From: Strongylocentrotus purpuratus
Lineage: Eukaryota; Echinodermata; Echinoidea; Camarodonta; Strongylocentrotidae
Length of the DNA stretch: 64,000 nucleotides
Assembly: GCF_000002235.5 (NCBI RefSeq)
Contig: NW_022145599.1
Location: 24,884,879 to 24,948,878 of the forward strand
Direction of reading: 5' to 3'
A program made the translations under genes and the position numbers. How positions within the stretch are numbered: the first letter of the stretch is position 1; every line of letters begins with the position of its first letter. The notes under the pieces are model-generated. The model was not told the DNA's origin. It worked only from the letters and a program-made list of their open reading frames with translations, and ran no database searches. This document shows, in pieces, positions 48,492 to 61,017 of the stretch.

Positions 48492-49079
48492 TTTTTGCTT
48501 TTTCACCGTTCCAAATATTAGCGGTCCATACACTTGATTTTTGTTTCAAATCAAAACTATGCAAATTAAGTGACTGCATATTCAATATAAAGCTTATAAC
48601 CACATCCCTACATTATTAAGAATAATACTAAAGCCGTCATTCGTTTTTATGAATTTAACTAAACGTTAAACTATTAAATAGATTATTAAAGGGGAAATCC
48701 AAGCAAATCTCCACTTGCAGCGTTCCATAACAAATATGTTTGTTGATCTTGATCCTTGTACTTTACGTTGTTGACATTGCTTGCTCTCTGTTAGTTCTTG
48801 AAGTATAGATCTAGGTAAGTATGCTGAGCCTTACTTGTTTGTAGATTCTTTTCTTAAGGGGGAAGTCCCCCCTGATAATGAGTTTGTTTTAACGGAAGCA
48901 GAAAAATGAAAGAAACAGGCAGGTCAGCTCAGACTCAGAGAAAGTTTCAACAACAAAAAACGATGACAAATAAAAATAAGGAAGATTAGTCTATATGAAA
49001 ATAATGAATTTACTTGCCCACCTTTAATAATAGTTTTAATACTTATGCTATGCTTGGATTATTTTGAACGCGGGTTTAA

Positions 49080-49496
49080 AGGGGTAGTCCACCCTGATAT
49101 ATAGATCTAGTTGGTTTTATTTAAAGCAATTTGCATTGCAGGAAATGACATAAACTTTAATTTTCTTAGTTGTTGATGAAGGAATAGATGTGTAGACTAA
49201 TAGATATTTTTAATCATACGCACCCTTAATAATCACAACTATGTATTTATACAACCCTGTATTTCTGTATGACACAAATCTATTACGGACATCTTCTTTA
49301 CATAGCAAACTGGAGAAGAGCTTGCAAAATATGTAGTGACGTTCCCAATTTGTGTTCCACTGATGTTTCATAAATTCATAACTTTTCTATTTTCGATCGG
49401 ATATTGCTCAAACTTTCACTAGACTCTAGACTAATTTGGTTCTTTCATATTTATGCTTTTATTAAAACTAAATTGATCTCAGGTTGGACTTATCCT
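49080..49496. mobile_element. TTAA-flanked TIR element, family D (417 bp)
   Basis: It lies between TTAA 49076-49079 and TTAA 49497-49500. The ends are AGGGGTAGTCCACCCTGA and, inverted, AGGATAAGTCCAACCTGA. The phrase ATTTTCTTAGTTGTTGATGA is shared with sulfurtransferase intron sequence at about 52,747, so a relative lies there. A further TTAAGGGGGAAGTCC end is at 48,854. Confidence 0.75.
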
Positions 49497-49517
49497 TTAA
49501 TCCTTCAGTATGTTTCC

Positions 49518-50525
49518 TTCGGGCCGTTTCTTGAAACCGTCATAACTACAAGATCAACGACATCTCGACACTGTCACACAAATTGTCAGCTAAGTGTTTC
49601 ACAAAGCCGTCTTTGCCAAGATGAGCGACAACTTCCGCGACAATGAGTTGTCACTGCTCCGAACCCGTCATATCTTTTTAATTGCTGTAAAACGCCATCA
49701 CAAGTCGGTTTGTTGCTATTCCAGTTTCACTATCATTTTGAGAAAAATATAGACGAGTTTGGTACGTAATTCTCTGGGATGCGAAATGCAAATGTAAAGA
49801 AGTGATAATACAAATTATACAGAAATTTTAAAAAGCTGAATATAATCATTAAATCACAAATCATTAAACTATAACATATAAATATATTAGAGATAAGAAT
49901 GTTACACACCGTTGTCCATAGTCGATTCATAGTCTTTCTTAGGATACCATCATACCTTTGGGGCCTATATGTGCATTATTATTCCCTCTCTAATTACTTC
50001 TTCCAAATTATATTTTCAATATCAAATCATATAACGAGTATTTATGAGACTCTAGAATAAAAACTGGCTGAGAAAAGGTATTTTGCCTAAAATTTCTCAT
50101 CACAATAAACAAAAAAAGTATGTCTTGATAAACTATCACATTACGGTATCCTTCAACTACCTTTTGATTCGATTTCCGAGAAAAAAACACTCACCGGTTT
50201 TTCTTCAATTTAAGAATCTTTACAGAAATATGCAAATTGTTTGATGATGTACATTTGATAATGACACTATTTGTTTTTTATTTTAGGAGAGTTTATTTGT
50301 ATATGTTTCTTTTTTAACTATTTTCGCCCCAAAACTTGTTTTGGGTTATTCGTGATAAATCAAATGGATTGTGACAAAGACTATGTTCTTGAGCTGCTAG
50401 TATCGCGATATATCAATATCATGTCTGTCATGGCTTTGTGAAACGGTTTATCCACTTCATGACATCTCCATAGGTCACCGACAAAGATATGACTGTCATG
50501 GAGTTGGTTTTGAGAAACGGCCCTC
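49518..50525. mobile_element. Candidate long TIR element with GGGCCGTTTC ends
   Basis: Left end CGGGCCGTTTCTTGAAACC; right end inverted AGGGCCGTTTCTCAAAACC. Both ends also share ATGAC/GTCAT-rich subterminal parts. The target duplication was not resolved. Confidence 0.5.
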
Positions 50526-51724
50526 TGGACTATATAGCTATAGTTGGAGTGTTTCAGCGTCATGCAAGTTTTTAAAAAAAATATAGAGTAAATATGATTA
50601 ACTATGAGTTTACCACTAAAGAAATTTAAAGAGAGTAATTAAAGTTCAAACCTGGTCATTATATATCCATGCAAATTAACACGTAGGGTAGAATACATTT
50701 TGAAATGAATGTAAAGGCTAAAGCCTGCATTCAGAAGAAGTAAGTTGTAGGATTAGATAAGAGTTTAACACTGAAAAAACAAAATTAATTTGCTAACGTT
50801 TTATCAAGGGCTTGATGATAAATATCATTTTGATGTCAATATCATATTTCATATTATCACCAAGTGCTTTGTAAGGCTAGAATTTTCTTTGGATGCTCAT
50901 TTATTATTTTGTAAACATTTTTTGTGCTTTTTACAACTTTTGTCATTCTTAGGAAAGTTTTAAATGATGTAATTTCAAGGCATGATGTCATAGATGTGAT
51001 ATTGGCATTGACTTTTAATTTGTATGTTGATTGAGTTGTGTTGACCTTGTGAGTGCATCTTTTGTTCAATTTAAAGAATAAGCCTGAAGATGACTTTGGC
51101 AGCCATGCTAATACCTTTTTTCCTCCCGACTCGTTCTTTTTCTTCTTATTCTTCTTTTCTTTTCTTTTCCTTTTTTAAATGAAGAGGATGGAGGAGATCT
51201 AGGTCTTAATTAGCCTAGGTCCAAAAGTTTGATTAGGCCCTCCTATATCTTGATTAGTTTGCAATTTGTATTTTTCCTGCACGTGCGAAATTGTAAAAGG
51301 CGTTTCTTAATATTGGCAGATCAGAAATCAAATGGAGGTTTATTTAATGAATATGACATCAATCAATTTTTTGTTTTAATTCTAAGCTTTCCTCCTTGAA
51401 TACTCAGCCCAGTTGATCTTAGTACACTATAGAATCCATTGAAAATGGGTTTTGATTTAAGTCTATACAAAAATGAAATCGTATTCAATGGTTTAAAGCT
51501 TAATTCATAATCTCATGTTATTATAGATTAATTATGAATAATAATGAGTCATTTAAATAGACCATACTTTAACCAAATTTTTTTTTATGTTGATAACATT
51601 CTTGACTTTATTTTTTCTTCTTCATATTTTCACTAGATTCAGAAAAAGATTGTCAATCCGTTATATTATATTCATATTACTGTTCTTTCTATCTGCATAA
51701 ACAGGAACTTGATTTGGTAGCAAA

Positions 51725-53412
51725 ATGCAGAGAGTTAGTGCTCTGGTGAGCTGTGAATGGCTTTCCCGAATCCTTTCCCCTCAAACTCAATATCTCAGGG
51801 TTCTGGATGGGACTTGGTACATGCCAAGCAGTGGGATGGACCCCAAAGCAGAATTCGCCAAAAAGCACATCCCGGGTGCAGAGCAGTTCAGCATCGATGA
51901 CTGCACACTCCCGCACTCTCCTTTCTCCAATACCCTTCCCACGCCGGAGTTCTTCGCAGAGTACGTCGGAGAGCGCGGGATCTGCAACAACACGCATGTG
52001 GTAGTCTATGACAATCATCCACAGCTGGGAGTGTTCTCTGCAGCTCGAGTTTGGTGGCTGTTCCGAGTCTTTGGCCACAACGCTGTCTCGGTCTTAGACG
52101 GAGGTCTTCCACTGTGGGAGAAGGCAGGACATCCGCTGTGTAGCAGCACAGCACCCAGTGAGGTGGAGAAGCAGGAGTTTAAAGCTGAGCTCCAACCCAA
52201 TCTGGTCAAACGGTTTAGTGATATGACAGGCAATCTGAACACAAACAAGTTTCAAGTTATGGATGCCAGATCAAAGGCCAGATTTCTTGGCAAGGTGCCT
52301 GAGCCGAGAGAAGGTATTTACACTGTACTATTGTATTTTTTGTGAGTACTGAGAAACAGCTTTGCAAGAAGTGTTTTCCCAAATCACTATCATTGGATGC
52401 GTAGATGGCAAAGTGTTTTAAGACTAACAACCTGGCCGAAATATAATGATTACATACCGTTACATATATTAGATGACTTTGTTTCATTTATGACCATTAC
52501 AATGACAAACCCAGAAAATATGCTACCCTGTATTCCCTAGGTTAAGAGCTGCTGCTCAGATACAATACAGACTAAAAATAGAAATGGAAAATAGGGGGGG
52601 GGGGATAAGAGAAACAGATTTGTGAAAGTTTGAAGATAAGCCAATTAGAATAAGAAATTTATTAATTTAGAAGTTGTAATCTTGGGAACACAAACACTGA
52701 CATACTTTTAAGGTTCTCTTTCATTTCCTCTGCACTAAAGAATTTTAATTTTCTTAGTTATTGATGAAGGAATTAATTAATTTCATACAGAGGTTGTGTA
52801 AGAACACATCTGCAATGATTATATCAAGGGTACATGTGTGACTTAGTATTTTCTCTTTTTTTTGTAGATGAAACTGGAGAGGACCTCAGAAAATTTTGTC
52901 AGAGTGTCGCCCATATGTGATTAATCGATTGCAACTTCAAAAAGTCATAACTTTCCAATTTCTAAATCGGATTTTGCTCATAACTTTCACTGGATTAATC
53001 TGTTTCTCTAATTTTTCTGCTTCCATGAAATCTGATTTAATACCAGGGTTGACTTCCCCTTTTATTTTTTTTTGTTTTAATGTGTCCTGTAGGATTAACC
53101 TGTGGCCATATGCCAGGTTCTGCCAATGTGCCTTTCTCGACCCTCCTCAATGACGACGACTCAGAGAGGGCGCGTCTCATGAAGTCCCCAGAAGAGCTTG
53201 TCAAGATATTTGCAGACAGTGGCATTGACCTCTCCGGACCTGTCACAGCGACCTGTGGGTCAGGGGTCACAGCCTGCATCCTGGCATTGGCCGCCCATCA
53301 GACTGGAAAGAAGGATGTCGGAGTTTATGATGGATCGTGGGAGGAGTACGCTCAGAAAGCAACCGAAGATCAGATGGTGGTTTGCAATCCTGAGACTGCA
53401 AGTGCTGGTTAA
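51725..53412 (+). CDS. 3-mercaptopyruvate sulfurtransferase-type double rhodanese, gene A (302 aa, two exons)
   Basis: Exons 51725-52313 and 53093-53412; intron 779 bp, GAAG/GTATTT to TCCTGTAG/GATT, phase 1. Known role of the family: transfer of sulfur from 3-mercaptopyruvate (MPST) or thiosulfate (TST) to a thiol acceptor, in cytosol or mitochondria. Seen: an N-terminal inactive rhodanese domain (about 5-150; CEWLSRIL, KKHIPGAEQF, TPEFFAEYVG, Asp in the active-site place YDNHP, SVLDGGLPLW); a linker; a catalytic domain with DARSKARFLG, GHMPGSANVPF and active Cys251 in the loop C-G-S-G-V-T. The CG[S/T]GVT loop fits MPST rather than TST (CRKGVT). The end DGSWEEY is typical. The stop codon overlaps an AATAAA. 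No mitochondrial presequence is evident. Gene B downstream is a paralog. Confidence 0.92.
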
Positions 53413-53549
53413 TAAATTATAATATGTAGTGATAAGTTTACTTTGAATACATATGGTAAGTTTGGGAAAATATAGCACTTTTATATACATGTAGTACTTT
53501 GGGGATAATGCAACATTTGCCAATGTTTAATTGCTGGTTTTTTGTATTT

Positions 53550-53745
53550 CTTTTAAGTATTCTTATTTTTCATTCTTATGTTTTTGTGATACATTTGTCT
53601 TATTAGTATAACTACTAAAATTTATTTATATCCTGGGCTGACGTATTCTTTTAAGTATTCTTATTTTTCATTCTTATATTTTTGTGATACATTTGTCTTA
53701 TTAGTATAACTACTAAAATTTATTTATATCCTGGGCTGAAGTATT
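53550..53745. repeat. 98-bp tandem duplication after gene A
   Basis: The segment CTTTTAAGTATTCTTATTTT ... ATATCCTGGGCTGA occurs twice at an offset of 98 bp with about two differences. Confidence 0.85.
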
Positions 53746-55340
53746 CTAGAAATATCCATTTTGATCATGTGTTTTCATAATAGAGTTTGTAGTTATTGAC
53801 TAGTGTTAAGTGAAAATTCACCCAATTTCTTGTGGAAAACACCATATTGTAGTGCATCATACAATGTATGCTTTAGTGGTTATATCATATAGATATTGAT
53901 TTCTTCTGTTAAAGAGCATCTTTAACCACACAATGAGATTGACCTACTGGTTGAGGCCTTGTATTTAGTGTAGCCTTATTGACACGTAATAGGAAAAACA
54001 TTCTATCCAGCACAGAAAAATTCTGTAAGACATGCAAGCAACACATGTATTCTTTACTTGAACAATATATATTTAAAGACCATATCCGAACTGAAAAATG
54101 AAATGGATGAATGATATATCAACTGAAAGCTTAAAAGCCAAAGATTGCAATAATATCAATTATATGCCATTTTTAGTGTCTGTCAGAGGAGTATCTGCTT
54201 TCTGAAAACTCAAAATCTAAAGCTTTAAAATCTAAAGTTGTCAACCTAAAAACTTATTATCGACTTGATGACATCATCTTGTGTGGAGTATGCATATTCA
54301 CAATGACTTTGCATTAATTAATCACGGCTCATCACCTCACCTATATAGGTGCAACGGTCGGGTACAGCTATGCCGTCACTTTGACTTCAGCAAATTTGAC
54401 CCCTGTTGACCCGTAATTTTGAGCGGTGTGGAAAATGGGGTTTTAATTTGCCTTTGTGCAATAATGAAAGGGTAAATACTTTTTATTCCTTTATATTTCT
54501 ACTCTAAATTCATTCAGTTTTATTTTCATCGGAAACGTCTCTAAGCTCCAAAAAATTGAGGATTTAAATAAACATAACGAACAAGAAGTAGTGACAGGCA
54601 CATATGTCACATATAAATACTACATACCGGTAGTATACCTAGCAAGAGTCAAATAGAGTACCACTGGTAAAGAGAACATTACAAAATAAGTTGATGTCAT
54701 CTTCCAGAAATGCAGACTGTAGGTTGGTGCATTCCCAGCACCTGAAAATGATAGGATGCAGTAACAAATGGACATGAGGGTGATATTGGTATATACATGT
54801 ACATATAGAGTTAACAAGTGAGTTATTCATACCCCTGGTAAAGTTGATGTTTTGAGTGTATTTTGTTACTCAAGAATGAAAAGTGGTCTGGTTGAATAGA
54901 GGCCTTCGGCAAGTGAATGCTTTCAGATGTAAGCTTTGATATATCACATTCTCAAGAAACATAAATCAGGACAAATCTATTTTTCACATACTTGTGGAGT
55001 GACTTTATGGTTATTGTTATATGTACAAATTAAAATAAGATTTAATTTTAAAAAATTAAATTAAGAAGAATTTACATACAATAATTCAGTTGTTCACCGT
55101 ACATCTATGCAACTTCATATTTCTTTATGCGATTTCTTGTAGAGTACACTTCTCTTGTTCGATTTTCATGCAGTGGTTTACAGATGTTTCATTATGATGC
55201 TTTTGACTTTAATACCTCGATGTAAAAATATAAATATGCACAAAACTGTAACTATCGGCAATGAAGAAATATTTTATCTTTCTGCACAAATATCGATTGC
55301 CAACATTCCCCAAAAGCCAGCAAAAAATAGCAATACAAAT

Positions 55341-55771
55341 GGGGCCTGTCACCACGAAATGAGTCCAGTTGGTCAAAAATTTTATTCCTGTTTTTAAGTA
55401 TTATATGAATCTACATTAAGTAAGCTTTAAATTAAGGGGTCACACATTAAAATTGATAAATTATATCCAGAAATATGAACAAAAACCTAATTGGACTTTA
55501 TAAACAATGGGATTACCCAGTTTTAAAAATGCATCATTTTCGTGATAATTTCAGATTACATAGCCTATATTATTTGCCAAAAAATGTTAGAAGGAGATAT
55601 TTTCGTGACCTAAGCTCTGGAGACATAAACTACAAGACATTAATAAGTCGATTTTTGGAAAAATCTTAAATGTGGTAGGTGGGTCAATTTTCAGTACATA
55701 CACACTATACATCGCTATTACTACGTTTGAGCCTAATGCGACACTGGACTCATTTCGTGGTGACTGGCCCC
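55341..55771. mobile_element. TIR element (431 bp)
   Basis: Left end GGGGCCTGTCACCACGAAAT; right end inverted GGGGCCAGTCACCACGAAAT, continuing GAGTCCAGT on both sides. A 4-bp AAAT may be the target duplication. The interior has no transposase. Confidence 0.8.
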
Positions 55772-56719
55772 AAATCATCATGTTTGTGAGTGCATTAGTG
55801 AATATGCACTGCACGCAGTTTAAGCCACAGTAGGATAATGAACAAGACTTGTTGAGTTCATTGTTCGTCTCATTGTGACTTTAACAAGTGCAGATCTACG
55901 TGGTTCTGATTCAGTTTAGTTGCCAAAGAAGGAAGTGTTTATGAGAGCAATGCAGCCAATCATTTAGGGTTTCCATTATAAAAACAAAAATGAGTTTCAG
56001 TGTGACGTGGGCCTGATAAATGATAAGACTTAGATGTTGTGTTCATAAATCACTTTTTATGTAGCTCACCCCTATATAAAAAAATAATGTTTATTGTGGT
56101 ATAAAAAACATTGTACATGGCAGCCTTTCAGCTGAATTGAGTGCAATTTACATAAGTAGTAACACAAGGATACTGCACAAAATACAATAGTATTACAAAG
56201 TCATTAAAAATAACAAACAATTATAGGTACACCTTAGATCAAAGAATATTGATGGTGGGATAACGGAAGTGGGTAATGGATGTGGAAAAATAAGTATTTT
56301 ATGATATGACTTAAGCAAATTCATAGGAAGAATATACCGTAACAGTTGAATAAATTATGATCAGTGCTAAGAAAAATTATCTGTTTTGCATGCTTTAAAG
56401 TAGGCCTATTGTCATGTGGGTACAAGGTACATGTATATGGAGAACAAAATGGACGTATAATTCACCTAAGATGAATCGAGAGGGAAATTATAGTTTCACT
56501 TCCTATTATTGGCTAATAGAGAATATGGTTGGTAATGTTTACGTGGTGCTCCAGAAATACTTGAACTTCCTAGAGTAACTGAAATGGCCAGATAGGCTGA
56601 TATTTATTAAATACCACTTACCCAAAAGGACAAGACAACTTTTCTGAACAAACGAACAGTGAAGTACAGTATCAGGAATGTCAAGTGTGTAAGACATGAG
56701 CTCTATACAAGAACCCTCT

Positions 56720-57070
56720 ATCATTATTATTATGATGATGATTATTATTATTATTACTATTATTATTGTTATCATTAATGGTATCATTATTACTATTATT
56801 ATTATATTTTTGTTATTTTTGTTATTATTATTACCATTATTATAATTATTATTATTATATTATTATTATTGTTATAATTATTATCATTATCATTATTTTA
56901 CTATTGTAATCCTTTTTACCATGATCAGGAGAAGTAGTGCTGTTATTAATATTATTACTTCTACTACTACTTCTTCTACTACAACTACTACTATTATTAC
57001 TGCTACTAATATAATTATTATTGTTATTTTATTATTTTTATTATTAAAATTGTTATGATTATTATTATAG
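56720..57070. repeat. Imperfect ATT/TTA microsatellite
   Basis: About 350 bp of ATT, ATC and ACT trinucleotides with interruptions. Confidence 0.9.
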
Positions 57071-57603
57071 ATATCTATATCCTATTACCTTTATTTGTAA
57101 TGAATCATAATAAAGAGGCCTGACTGACGATCTGTTTCTAATTCAACAAGACTCAAGAAAAGGCCCAGTGGTATAGTCATGGTGTGTATAGTAGTAGATG
57201 TTGAGGGTTCAAGGTTTATTTTTCTTGACTTGTTTTTCATTCATTTGCAGATCATGGAGCGGATCTCAATCACTTAGATCAAAACTCTTTAAATTGAATA
57301 TTGAAAAAAATATCATTGTACAGTTTCCTTTTGGGAGTCAAGTATTTATTGTATTCTTTTCTTAACAAAAGAATGTAACACATAGTGCAAAACATATTTG
57401 TTTGTGTTGTATAACATTATATTGTTACTCGTAGTTTGAACTAGTATCATTTTATGTTGTGGTGTATTGGATTGAATTTATATATATCAGCGGAGCTGAA
57501 TTAAAATCCCCTTTGAGGGTTAAAATGAGAAAATACTGTGCTTGATATTGTTACTTAAGGTAAGTAGATGTTTCATTGTGATTGCAGTAAAAAATTGAAC
57601 ATC

Positions 57604-58166
<563 letters not shown>

Positions 58167-58461
58167 TTCAGTCCCCGCGCTCCATTTCCTTTTTTCTTAA
58201 CCTTGATTCATAAAGTGTAATGTATTACGATATAGCAGGGTAACACCTCCCTGGATAGAGTAAACATGCCCTGGTATAATAGTCCAGGCCATTATTTTCC
58301 CAGGGATATTTTCATGATGGTCACTCGAGTCCAAAGTACCACCTTCATTTAACAATAACTATATGCCAATCATCGAATCTCGATCCAGAAACACAATACT
58401 ACAGAATCATTCATATACCTATAGGTGCACGCATGTCGTTGAAAACCACCTTGTATAGGTA

Positions 58462-58560
58462 ATTTGTACATTCTTTTGTATTCGTATTTGCATTTGTATG
58501 AGCGTCATGCCCGACGGACCTGGTGCGCTTTAGAAGCACCCATTATTATTATTGTGTATC
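58462..58560 (-). mobile_element. Possible LINE 3' tail (minus strand)
   Basis: TTTGTATTCGTATTTGCATT is an inverted, decayed ACAAAT-type tail, followed by CGTCATGCCCGACGGACCTG. No coding remnant. Confidence 0.35.
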
Positions 58561-58715
58561 TCTTAAAATACGAGGGATTGATAGCTGGTTTGGTATATCG
58601 TCTACACTTGCACAGTGGTGAGTACATCATATTTTTAAAACGTGCATTTATAATTGTGCAGCAATAAAATAAACGGGTGCTAGCTAGCTAGAGCGTCGTT
58701 AGGGAGACGGATATA

Positions 58716-58827
58716 ATAATTCGTCCCTATTTTCACGAAGTGACGGTAGTCATGAGGAAAATCGTAATGCAAAGTGAATGCGATTTTCATTCACTACCGT
58801 CACTTCGTGAAAATAGGGACGAATTAT
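58716..58827. repeat. Perfect 35-bp inverted repeat hairpin
   Basis: The left arm 58716-58750 begins ATAATTCGTCCCTATTTTCA and ends GACGGTAGT. The right arm 58793-58827 is its exact inverse. The 42-nt centre adds an 8-bp stem (GAAAATCG / CGATTTTC). Confidence 0.9.
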
Positions 58828-59927
58828 GTGAACGAAATATGCTAGAGAACCAGGTCGTCGAGTGAGGTGAAGGCTATAGATAGGTCATGAAACAACTTAT
58901 TTGTCATTGCCCTATATAGCTTTTCATTCTACCCCTCGCTCTTTTCCCTTTTTTTGTTTAATGCATCTTTCGATTTGGGGCCCGTGCCCATGCACGATGC
59001 CGCCCCCATCACAAGCTTCGTGCGCTATATACCGACAGTAAATATTTCCAACCAGTCAAGCAATATAATAAAGATCCATCAAACAGGCAAGGAACTGTAA
59101 TTTGTGACTTGAGACAAGATAAAGTATGACAATTTGCCAGCAATAATAACATTTCTGACAGAAATTTTGAATGGGTATATTCCCTACCTCTCGATCGTGG
59201 TGACATCTAAGGATCGAGATTCGCGATATTTATGTACAGCATCTGAGAGGAAGAAGGGGGTCGCCGGAAACTATTATTGGAAGACAGCTGGGACATAGAT
59301 TCATTCCATCCATTTTAAGGGCCATTGGAACGATTGGCTCCCGGGAGAGAGGCGCACGTGTACGTCTATAAGCCGAAAATGAAATGCAATTTACAAGGCT
59401 AATGAGTGATTAGGGGAAGGGGGTGAGAGGTAGCCCAGGTATCTTTTCCCTCTTCCTTTCCCCTTCTCTCCTTTTTCACTTTTACTTTTTTTTTTCACGA
59501 CTGGACTGGGGTACACGTGACATGTGCCCCCGCGTCCCCTGTATGCTACTGTTGGAAGAACACAGAACACGTACGATCATTATTATAAGACTATTATGAT
59601 TCATAACAGTCTTACTAGTTTTTGAAAAAATCACATCAAGGGCAATTTCATGCCCTATTGTATATCCCATAGAAATCATGTTCGGATTACGTAATACGTC
59701 GTATCATGTTTGCACATTTTAATAGGTTGACACCAAGGCTAATTGAAATTGCCCAAGTTATATTTTTGTGAGTATGTGTATAGTTGCGATCGTGTAGTAG
59801 AATCACCCCTAGCTCGACCCGATATTACGGTATAATGCTTAACCCATTATGCCCTACCATCATTCTAAGAGTTGTACTCCAGTGGTTTAGACACTTGACA
59901 GGAGATAAGAAAGTTCCGCATCATCAT

Positions 59928-59964
59928 AATAATAATAATAATAATAATAATAATAGTGGGTTCT

Positions 59965-60022
<58 letters not shown>
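59928..60022. repeat. AAT and AT microsatellites
   Basis: AAT run at 59928-59955 and a long AT run at 59969-60021, directly beside the SINE that follows. Confidence 0.95.
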
Positions 60023-60023
<1 letters not shown>

Positions 60024-60037
60024 CGCTCATGTCAGTC

Positions 60038-60277
60038 AGATTTGACCCTACTGGCACTCCCGATTATTACCCTGGATTTAGCACGGCTGCCATACGGCGC
60101 TCTAGCATTTCAATTTCAAGGAATAAATTCCTACCAGGTACCCATTTACTTCACCTGGGTGGAGTGTGTCAAATGTAGATCAATGTCTTGCCAAAGGACA
60201 TTAGTGCGGCGGCGGCACTCGAACCGCGGACCTTGTGATCGACAGTACGGCGACGCATCCACTCGACCACAATCCCT
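60038..60277 (-). mobile_element. tRNA-derived SINE (minus strand)
   Basis: Same family as 38068-38370: inverted GGTTCGAGTGCCGCC (B box), ATGTCCTTTGGCAAGACATT and GTGAAGTAAATGGGTACCTG. Confidence 0.8.
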
Positions 60278-60313
60278 ACACTGTCTTCTTGCACAGCACT
60301 GAATTCCTGTCAA

Positions 60314-60735
60314 ACGAAGAAATGAATACAACGAACATTATTTTATTAACATGTAAGACAATGCATGGATCTGTCCCAGTGTATATTTCAGACAAGCTGA
60401 CCCCATAATAATCAGAGCAAATTTGCGATCATCAAGTAAAATATCTGCTTGAGAGCTTGAACACGTTCTCTACTTGTCGGAATTTTTTTTTTCTTTCGTG
60501 AGGCATCCGTTTCCAGCCTAACCGCTCACGATGGCGGTCTCCTGTGTTCTCAAATTTATCTCTTTAGTTCAATGAACATAATATCCGTTATACTTGTTTG
60601 TATGCTTTGTATTATGGTTATTGTATAATATTATTGGACAGTATTTGCTATGTATGTAATACTTCTGTAAACATGATTGTATAACCTTGTATTTGTTATT
60701 TGAATGCAGAAATAAAGTCAATCAAACAAACAACA
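60314..60735 (+). mobile_element. Truncated LINE 3' end (plus strand)
   Basis: The frame at about 60332-60403 encodes NIILLTCKTMHGSVPVYISD, typical of the conserved C-terminal part of CR1-like ORF2. It is followed by an untranslated tail with AATAAAGTCAATCAAACAAA. Confidence 0.65.
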
Positions 60736-61017
60736 CTCCCCGGGGAGCCGAGCGTGTGAGTTATCATAATGCAGATTATCAATTGAATCCAATAACCGGG
60801 GTAATAAAAATGACAATGTAAAGAATTAAGTAATATTAATATTATTATCATATCATTATCATTACTCGAAGAATATGATGACGAATTGTCGTAATAAGTA
60901 CAATTCAAGTAATTGATACTTCTCATGATATTGTTGTTTAAATGATTTCAAATTCAAAATATTCAACATCCCTTGACTTAATTCATCTTAATGTACAATA
61001 GCGTATAGCGGAACACC

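Larger units (their letters stand above)
48492..51724. other. Divergent intergenic region between tepsin and the first sulfurtransferase gene
   Basis: It must hold the tepsin promoter (leftward) and the upstream region of the sulfurtransferase gene (rightward). No clear TATA box or CpG-rich island was seen. It contains TIR elements listed separately. An acceptor-like CATAAACAG at about 51,704 suggests a 5' noncoding exon of the sulfurtransferase gene further left, not located. Confidence 0.5.

Noticed and set aside
51689..52078. Minus-strand 129-codon open frame over sulfurtransferase A
   Set aside because: Shadow of the GC-richer plus-strand exon, as are those at 61024-61395.
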